Part shown: positions 57,601-64,000 of the stretch, in pieces
Layout: every line of letters starts with the position of its first letter
Position numbering within the stretch: position 1 is the stretch's first letter
From: Aphanomyces cochlioides
Taxonomy: Eukaryota > Oomycota > Saprolegniomycetes > Saprolegniales > Verrucalvaceae
DNA length: 64,000 bases
NCBI GenBank assembly: GCA_019828595.1
Contig: JAHQRK010000013.1
Location: 248,001-312,000, forward strand
Direction of reading: 5' to 3'
Translations under genes and position numbers: made by a program
The notes under the pieces: model-generated
Databases searched by the model: none
What the model saw: only the letters and a program-made list of their open reading frames with translations
What the model was told of the DNA's origin: nothing

Positions 57601-58589
57601 GCTTCACATTTCTTCGCCCGTCCGGGGCAGATCCTGCAGGTTGCAGTAATTGAGGATAGGGTCTTCGGCATCGACCCGGCCTATTGCGCCTTGGTGGCGC
57701 TTGGAGCGTCGGGTGGATCTCACATCGGAGAATCTCCGTGATTGGAGGACGTTGAAAATTGTGTTTCGACGAGTTTCCTCGTCCACATAATACGAGTCTG
57801 CGTCGTGTAAGGCAGACAGAGCCATCGTATCAGTCGCAGAGTCGAGTGTTGCTGGCGCTCGTGATTGAATAACATGACAGACGTCCCAGGCGTCGTCGTC
57901 AATCTCGCTTGACATGGCTTCTCCAATGCCATCGTTGTCAAAATCGGCTGGCCTGCTCAGCATGTCGACAGCAGTACGTGCAGGGCCTGTGGGGCGCGGG
58001 ACGCATGCGGAATCCGTCGCCACATCTCGCGTGGTAAACTGCGAGACTCTCGTGGGGTCGGAAGTGAGCTCATTACTCATCACTCCCAAAGGGGGATCCA
58101 ATGCTGTCGAGGGCGCCTTGTGCATAGTCTTGGACGTTCAATTGATCAGAGGTTGGTGCTTCTCGAGCCAGCGCATACCAAGGATGAAGTCCCAGCGCTC
58201 ATCCAGATCAATGACGTAGTAGTCTTCGTCGGCTTCAAACAGGCCGACCCTTGTTCGTAGGGTAATCGAAATTCGGGGCGCGACGATAACCTTCCCGTCC
58301 GCCAACTTTACGTTGACCTTTGCTTGGTCGTCGCTAGCCGCGACCGCTGCCGTCAGCAGGGGTTCGTTCATTTCCATTGACTGGCACCGCGCGTAATTCT
58401 CTGAGGCGCCACAGTCGATCAATACTTTCAGATCACGTGAGAACCCGGGGATAGGGATCTCAAATGATAACATGTCCACTTGTTGTCGGATTTGGCACAG
58501 GAGAGTGCCGGAGGCTAGGCCGCCCAACCGTGTATCCCCACCACGGTCAAATGGGAAGCCTAATCTTGCCCCAGTAGGTCGCCTCGCGC
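54321..58589 (-). pseudogene. Gypsy pol: protease, RT, RNase H, integrase, with breaks
   Basis: Protease-like part at 58138-58527 (LKVLIDCGASENYARC) with LGMRWLEKH, then TGA at 58138-58140 where a Trp codon is expected. A 1-nt frameshift lies near 57605, a second TGA at 57350-57352 (likely from CGA), and a 1-nt loss near 56911 in the RT palm (GLSNAP/ATFNRL). RT motifs: VKKATGGWRIVHAYNKLN and YFDDIYIHS. RNase H: FSVVCDASVRGIGCCL, VYTDHAPLRYA. Integrase: HLGREKTYLAVVRNFWW, CPTCQQVKSS, MDYIFGLP, IISDRGLRF, then a chromo-like end (YVGKLKPYI). The last 952 codons are one open frame with a long Arg/Ala-rich tail whose coding overlaps the antisense gene. Confidence 0.9.
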
Positions 58590-59771
58590 CTACTGGGTGC
58601 TGCCTTTTCCCTGAGTGGGAGCTGTGAACTCTACGCGGCCCCGGTTGTGGGGAGCGCGATTGCGGCGGAAAAACGCGTTGGGGCGTTGGGATGGAGAGGT
58701 GTCTCGGGAACGAGTGGAACGCTCATATCGTGGTAGCGTGCCCGAGCGGCGCGCTTCGTTGCGCAAGGCACAGTCTCGTGCGAAATGGCCAGCTCGGCCA
58801 CACTCGTAACAGAGTCGTTCTACCGGTGCGGCTTCTTGTTGTATGGAAGATACATCCATGTCGGCAGATTCCAACGGATCGGCGCGTGCCATGGATTGCG
58901 AAAAATCTTCGGAGAGCGCCATGCTAACGGCCTGCTCAAAGGTCTTCGGGTATTGGCGGAACAGCTCGGTCCTTGCTGGGCCTTTATTGAGACTATTCAT
59001 AAACACGGTCACTCGCGTAGCTTCGGGTAAGGAGCTTTCATCCGTGATGCAGGCGTGAAGATAGCGCAGTTCTTGGACGAATTCATGGATCGTCGACTTC
59101 CCTTGAGTCGCGCTCAGGAAGCGCGAGCGGTGACGGAAATCGCTGTTTGGGGGTAAAAATACTTCCTTGAGTTGGGACGAGAATGCCGCAAGCGTTGGAA
59201 AGCAATTTGAATCCGCCATACGCAGCGAATAAGCCCAAGCTTCAGCTCGTCCCTTGAGATGGGACATCGCGAATGCGACCTTCAGAGATTCTTGGGTGAT
59301 GTTCAGTGCGTCCGCTGCAATGGTGACTTGAAGGAGCCATCGTAAGACATGATCCGAGTCTTGGCCACTGAACTTGGCCACGTCCAATTTGACGCCTTTG
59401 TTTGTAACTTGACGCTGGGAATTGGCTCTGTCAGAATCTTCTTCATGGCCATCATACATTTGTCGAAGGGACTCTTCCAGGAGGGCTTTCGCTGCAGTGA
59501 GCGAGAGGACCTGGCCTTCGAGTTCCACTCGAGAGGTTTTCAACTCTCGAGTTTCGCTTTCCAGCTGGCTAATCCGAGCCAAGCTGCGCGCATGTTCTTC
59601 TGCGCGGGCAGAGTCAGCATAGCGCCCAATAACTTCCACCAGGTTGAGTAAATGTTGCTCGGGACGATCAGACAACATAATCGCCAGGTTGTCATCTCCC
59701 ATAAGATCGCGGAGGCCTTCTAGGGTCACCCGATGTCCGTCGGTGAAGTAGGTTGCATATTCGAACGCCAT
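58590..59771 (-). CDS. Gypsy gag polyprotein, intact
   Basis: 393 residues from MAFEYATYFTDG. A coiled coil (ISQLESETRELKTSRVELEG) precedes a capsid domain (DVAKFSGQDSDHVLRWLLQV, GRAEAWAYSL, SFLSATQGKSTIHEFVQELR-like) and one CCHC zinc knuckle (CYECGRAGHFARDC), followed by a basic RNA-binding tail (RYERSTRSRDTSPSQR). It forms the retroelement particle and packages its RNA. The pol frame begins just downstream in another frame. Confidence 0.92.
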   Translation of the reverse strand: MAFEYATYFTDGHRVTLEGLRDLMGDDNLAIMLSDRPEQHLLNLVEVIGRYADSARAEEHARSLARISQLESETRELKTSRVELEGQVLSLTAAKALLEESLRQMYDGHEEDSDRANSQRQVTNKGVKLDVAKFSGQDSDHVLRWLLQVTIAADALNITQESLKVAFAMSHLKGRAEAWAYSLRMADSNCFPTLAAFSSQLKEVFLPPNSDFRHRSRFLSATQGKSTIHEFVQELRYLHACITDESSLPEATRVTVFMNSLNKGPARTELFRQYPKTFEQAVSMALSEDFSQSMARADPLESADMDVSSIQQEAAPVERLCYECGRAGHFARDCALRNEARRSGTLPRYERSTRSRDTSPSQRPNAFFRRNRAPHNRGRVEFTAPTQGKGSTQ

Positions 59772-59805
59772 GCTGGGTCCTTGAACGAACTAGAGTGCTA
59801 CCAGG

Positions 59806-60007
59806 TGTAACGGGGCTTGTGCAGAGGAAGTAGAGACAAGCCCGATACTTCGCAAATTTAAGAGTGACATTAGAGTTATCGCTTAACATCTATGTGGTTT
59901 CGAAACTACCACGCGATCTTACATCGCTGCCGTGGCGAAACGCCAAGATCCCAGATATTGTCCTTGTATTGAGGGTTCTTGTAGTAAGGGTGTCACGTCC
60001 CCTTACA
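59806..60007 (-). repeat. Gypsy LTR (5' LTR in element orientation)
   Basis: 202 bp, TG..CA ends, followed by AATCC at 60008-60012. On the minus strand the sequence just inside reads CCTGGTAGCACTCTAG, the likely primer-binding region. Confidence 0.95.
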
Positions 60008-60245
60008 AATCCACAGCGAAGATAAGTGTGAGAGGAGCTGGATCTTGCTCCCATTATATTCTTAGCCATTGTAGAAGAATGAAAGGGATTGAGAGTGTGA
60101 ATCCACTACCCTGCATTCGCTGGTTGAACTTGAAAATGGTGTCATTGAATTGACAAACTGGCACCAAACGCAAAGAAAGGCCGCCTCCTCGATTGGCTGC
60201 CGTTTAATTGGGTGACCAATGAAGCGAGCGGTGCTTTGACAGACT

Positions 60246-60386
60246 CTACGAGTTGGCCCCCACTACAGAAGATGCCGCTTCCAAGTAGTCAACTCCTGCA
60301 GTTGTCAATGCAAGTCCAATAATTAAAGCGGCAACTGCAAAGAAGATAAAGGTGATCTCGACTCCTATCACCATGCCTCGGGCCAT
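60246..60386 (-). CDS. Possible 46-residue membrane protein
   Basis: ATG at 60384-60386, stop TAG at 60246-60248. It reads MARGMVIGVEITFIFFAVAA then a further hydrophobic run (LIIGLALTTAGV), a single membrane helix. It overlaps the plus-strand acidic ORF at 60376-60543, so only one is likely real. Confidence 0.35.
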   Translation of the reverse strand: MARGMVIGVEITFIFFAVAALIIGLALTTAGVDYLEAASSVVGANS

Positions 60387-60543
60387 GAAGAGTTCCGAGT
60401 CGTTGGAGTGGTGGAGAGACGACGAGAAGGACGACGAGAAGGACGACGAGAAGGACGACGAAACAAGCGAATTTGTTCCTCCACATCAACTAAACCCTGT
60501 CGATGAGCCCCAGCTAAAACGAAAAATTATTGTGTGGATGTAG
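60376..60543 (+). CDS. Possible small acidic protein with DDEK repeats
   Basis: Starts MPRAMKSSESLEWWRDDEK. A 12-bp unit GACGACGAGAAG is repeated in tandem three and a half times (60418-60462), giving DDEK repeats, then PPHQLNPVDEPQLKRK. Low confidence: it overlaps a membrane-type ORF on the other strand. Confidence 0.25.
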   Translation, partial: PRAMKSSESLEWWRDDEKDDEKDDEKDDETSEFVPPHQLNPVDEPQLKRKIIVWM

Positions 60544-62186
60544 CCGTCGAAACGGTGTGGACGAGGAAAAATAAAAGACATGAATTAATATGCACTAAAC
60601 CTGCCATGTCGGTGGGAAAAATGACTCAAGATGCCCCCCATGAATTAATTCAATGATTCAATGTCTCCAGGGTTGGCAATATTCTTTTCGTAAGACGAGA
60701 ATGTATTGACACATTAGTTTAGTGACATTTTTTTAGTTTGGTAACCTTAAGGAGAATTAATTATTGTAGACCGCTTACGCTTTAGGCGCAGTCTCCTTGC
60801 GGCATAAGAATCATTAATAACTTCAAATATGAATAACTGCATGAATAACTTAATCGTCAATTTCTGGAAAACATAAACCATGGAGGCTTTCACATGATTT
60901 TACTCATTTTATCGAACTGCACCAAATTCAAGATGCTTGGCATATTGAACTTCACAATACCATCATCAAGCTCCTGTATTTGCGAGTTGTGAGATGAGTA
61001 TGATTCAGAGAAGTGACGAAAATTTATATGGATAATTTAAAGTAAATAATTATCCAATGATAATTATTATCTAAAATTAATTGGTTAATCGGGGAGAATT
61101 AACTGTAAAAATACATCCAGCAAGAAATCGAGCCAAATGAATACCATCAGAACAATTCCGAGCGCACTACTAATATCTAATTCGATGCAAGTATTTGGAT
61201 TCCTGCAATTCGGAATGCACCATAGTGTTGTCGGCAAAAACGGAATATATTTCAGTGGAATGAAGAGGAAAACACAAATCTGTGTAAATTGATGAATTAC
61301 AAACGAAAATCAATGAAAACGGACGAAATTTTTTGTTTGCAATTTGGTCCAGTTAGCTGACAACATCAAATTAGTCCTGTTAGCTTTGAATAAAAATTGT
61401 GCTCCTCATTTATATTATATGTGCTGAGGAGAAGAAAATGAACATCACAAACGACTAGTTCAAATGTGTCGAACTAATTTGTCAAAGTATCGCAATATTT
61501 TTATAAAAGAATATTACAAAATTCACGCTTCTGACTCACACAACATATGCTACAAAGAAATTACGAATTAAAATTAGTCGTATTTTTAAGATCAAGTCAA
61601 ATCGGGACAGACAAGAAATTTCAAAATAATTTGTGGTTTTTCAAATTAAACGACTAATTCATATTAGTTCTCTCAAAAATTCAAAATATTTCGACAGTTT
61701 TATTGTCGTAATTTCGTTCATTTTAATAAACAGAAGCAATCTTTGTAAACGAAGTATGTGAATAGAGAGAGAAAATAAATACGATTGGCATTTTTATCTA
61801 TTTTGTCACAAGATATGCCGTATATGAACGAGATTACAAGAGACATCGAACTTTTTCACCCGTCAGCTTTAATAAACGTCAAATCATGGAATTCACACTG
61901 TCAATTGATCATGCTGCACTAGTTTCCCCAATAGAAATCCTTATCCCCTGGAGTTTTGAGGTTTGCCTCAGCTCCCCCACACTTAGCCCCTTCCACATGG
62001 CCGTGGACAGTTTTTGCGTAAAACTGGATAATTTCCGCAGTCATCTTGGCATCAAAGACCGTGAATCATGCGACTACGGCCAGCAAAACTCTCAGAAATG
62101 CAATGACGCCTTCAGTCCTCGGTGGTGGGTTATAGCCAAAGGGATGGAAATTGGTTCCGTCAATTCTTGTTTTACTACATTTCAAT
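60544..62186. other. Gene-poor AT-rich stretch
   Basis: Very AT-rich to about 61880. Plus ORF 61886..62203 and a minus-strand frame (FDAKMTAEIIQFYAKTVHG, VEGAKCGG) overlap each other; neither has a family I recognise. Confidence 0.35.
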
Positions 62187-62843
62187 TCAAACTACCAGGG
62201 TGATTGACTTTGACTGCTTATTGACTTGTCGACTTGATTTCACTAAACGGAATATTTTCGACAGCATATTCACGAAAATCCTTGAAATCCCAATGCCACC
62301 ATTCTTCAGGGTAGACAAAGAAATTCCCATCAGCTCCCCTCGGTACGTCACATACGCCAGTTCAGACATTTCGTCGTATGCACTCGGCATGTCGACATTT
62401 TCGCCCGTCTCCAAGTCAAACAAGCTCAAATCAATTGCACATCCACGGTTGTGTCGTGACCCTTCAGCAGGATCGGCGACAAAAATTTTATCTTCGTCAG
62501 GCGTGATATCCCAAAAGACTTTGGTAACACTCCATGGCCGATATCCATCAAAGAGAACAACGCCATAGCCTTCAGCTTTGAGTGCTTGATGCACTTTCAC
62601 CAGGGCTTCAGCCGCAGGACGCTGCAAAAATACACGAGGTTCGTCATACAAGATACGGCCAGTGATATTGTTGGTCGTAGCATAGCGGACGTCCAGCTTG
62701 AACGTCGGATCAAGTCCAATGAGCTCGACGAGCTCGCTGGGGCGAGCATGAGCTGGTCGAAGGGGCGTGCTCGTCACGGTGGACTTGGTAGTCATTTTGG
62801 GAAATGACGGGGATACTTTCTGAAAATTCGATGAAATATTCAT
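62187..62843 (-). pseudogene. D-alanyl-D-alanine dipeptidase (VanX-like, peptidase M15D), damaged
   Basis: Starts MNISSNFQKVSPSFPK; the conserved region begins LVELIGLDPTFKLDVRYATT. VanX signatures: VLFDGYRPWSVTKVFW (catalytic Arg), then GSRHNRGCAIDLSLF, the SxHxxGxAxD zinc site. The last zinc ligand block exists but one frame away: VYPEEWWHWDFKDF near 62290-62325, ending SEIKSTSQ. Between AYVTYRGE and that block the usual ~20-residue linker (GTxxQRxxRxLLxxxM-like) is gone and the frame is shifted, so the enzyme lacks the E/H pair in frame. Bacterial VanX/DdpX cleaves D-Ala-D-Ala; in a eukaryote this suggests ancient transfer from bacteria and a nutritional role. No intron in the gene. Confidence 0.8.
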
Positions 62844-64000
62844 TTATTTAGAAAAATCAGAAGTCAATTTGAAGAAATTCACGACGACAAAATTCAAAGG
62901 ATCCCACGACAATTTGGTTAACAATTGTAGATCGTGGAGAAATGTTAAGTTTATCGACAAGCCTGATGGTCGTAAATCCTCGTGAAGTTTTCTAACTTCA
63001 AATATTTCCAATTTTTCCATAAAGTTAAATGAAATTCTGATCCAGTCAGGGCATCAGATCGTGATTTGATTGGATTATGAATTCTACAATAGCCAATCAA
63101 AATATAGCAATTGGCCTCGATGAACCGAGCAATTTGGACAACACAAATGCAAGCAGCTCGATGACAACGTTAAATCTTTGATATTCTCTACCACGACTAA
63201 CTCCCAGGTCGTCTTCACCGGCTTATCGATTCTTAGGATCGATTTGGGGCTTATTTTGAAAGCCCCATTTCCAATGCAATGATATTCCGAATACTAGTAG
63301 TAGTTTATAGTCGACAACAATACCGTTTAACAAGGAATAAGTATGTCGGCCGATATAAAGTATAGTATAAATGTTATTGTGATATTGTGGGATAAAATAT
63401 GAATAATCAGACATTTTGACGAGAAGAAAGATTTTGTAAATCATCAACCATGAATTAGTGACCTCTCTGCGGTTTCAGAGTTGCGCCGTATGGGGTCTTT
63501 TATTTGCTCAAGGCTATAGTGTATAACTGGGTATGATTATGCCAGCCCTTTTCATAATTCTTCAAGTGAAGGCTCAATGGATATGTAATATTTCCGCAAG
63601 TATATACTTGATGCGTAATGGCTTCACATAATTTATTTTCCAAAAGTTATTGTGGATTCGCTATAAATTTCCCAATTTGGATTCGTTTTTTGTATCAATC
63701 TCCAATCGCGCCAATACATTGGATGAATGAAAATTAGAACTGTGCTTTCACAGTACTTTCTCTCAAATTTTATGCAGCCAATCAAAATCGCTCAAAATAT
63801 TTATTAGCCAATGGCGTCGATTGGTGAATCGATCCGCCGGCGTGATTCGATTGAACGGGGTCTGGAAATTCGTATCAAATCAACAATATGCTCCCTCTTT
63901 CATTTACAGTGTTAATGAAAAGACGCTGCAAGTAGTGAAATTTGTGTGGATTTTAATTGGATAAAATACAATATTTCAGAGAATTGGATTGACAGACTAC
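62844..64000. other. Intergenic AT-rich end of the window
   Basis: No supported gene. Contains copy B of the 242-bp dispersed repeat at 63648-63890. Confidence 0.5.
63648..63890 (-). repeat. Dispersed repeat, copy B (243 bp)
   Basis: Reverse complement of 32867-33108 with only a handful of differences. The match ends abruptly on both sides (CATATTGTTGATTTG at one end, AATCCACAATA at the other), as expected for a discrete element. Confidence 0.8.

Larger units (their letters stand above)
52898..60007 (-). mobile_element. Full-length Gypsy LTR retrotransposon
   Basis: Two 202-bp LTRs (52898-53099 and 59806-60007) flanked by AATCC on both sides (52893-52897 and 60008-60012). The coding order on the minus strand is gag, protease, RT, RNase H, integrase, as in Gypsy. 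A polypurine tract (GGTGGGGGAAGG on the minus strand) abuts the 3' LTR. The LTRs differ at only four positions, so insertion is recent, yet pol already carries stops and frameshifts. An extra spliced gene runs antisense between pol and the 3' LTR. Confidence 0.95.

Noticed and set aside
1..64000. CRISPR arrays, rRNA genes, bacterial operons
   Set aside because: No regularly spaced repeats or rRNA-like sequence seen; gene structure is eukaryotic throughout.

Overview
The window looks like nuclear DNA of an oomycete, most likely a saprolegnialean such as Aphanomyces; the genus is inference. The evidence is that most introns are only about 40-50 nt (GT..AG), genes are compact, a START-FYVE protein and a DUF6818-type protein of the kind expanded in oomycetes are present, and the AT-rich intergenic DNA is packed with Harbinger, Tc1/mariner, Copia and Gypsy elements. 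Most genes are spliced, so the calls below are exon chains that I joined by hand. Splice sites given as exact positions were checked for reading phase.

1-21.6 kb is mainly host genes. It holds the 3' end of an unknown gene; formate-tetrahydrofolate ligase (minus, about 13 exons); a protein with about seven Tudor-like repeats (plus); a DUF6818 gene inside a small element with 32-bp terminal inverted repeats; a START-FYVE protein; a tiny gene with two further partial copies; a secreted DsbA-like protein; and two secreted glycerophosphodiester phosphodiesterase genes in inverted orientation that look identical across the coding region.

21.6-32.7 kb is a nest of transposons. A Tc1/mariner element and a Copia retrotransposon are each cut in two. 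All pieces fit together if the segment 23205-30358 is flipped, so a roughly 7.15-kb inversion with one breakpoint in each element explains the layout. Inside the inverted segment lies a decayed Harbinger element with its Myb-like partner gene.

33-52 kb holds an O-acetylhomoserine sulfhydrylase-like gene lacking a short conserved segment, a long AT-rich gene-poor stretch with fold-back DNA, a two-gene DDE_3 transposon, a type I membrane protein, a CPBP (CAAX-protease-like) membrane protein, and a complete Harbinger element. The target site of that element also occurs unoccupied at 39.85 kb. A conserved Cys-rich protein gene and gene-poor DNA follow.

52.9-60.0 kb is a full-length Gypsy LTR retrotransposon on the minus strand: 202-bp LTRs, AATCC target duplication, gag and a broken pol. 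On the opposite strand, between pol and the 3' LTR, it carries a spliced gene for an RS-rich protein. 60-64 kb is gene-poor and contains a bacterial-type D-Ala-D-Ala dipeptidase (VanX-like) gene that is itself damaged. The host genes do not form a pathway; the clearest theme is how successive transposon insertions, one inversion and loss-of-function mutations built the region.
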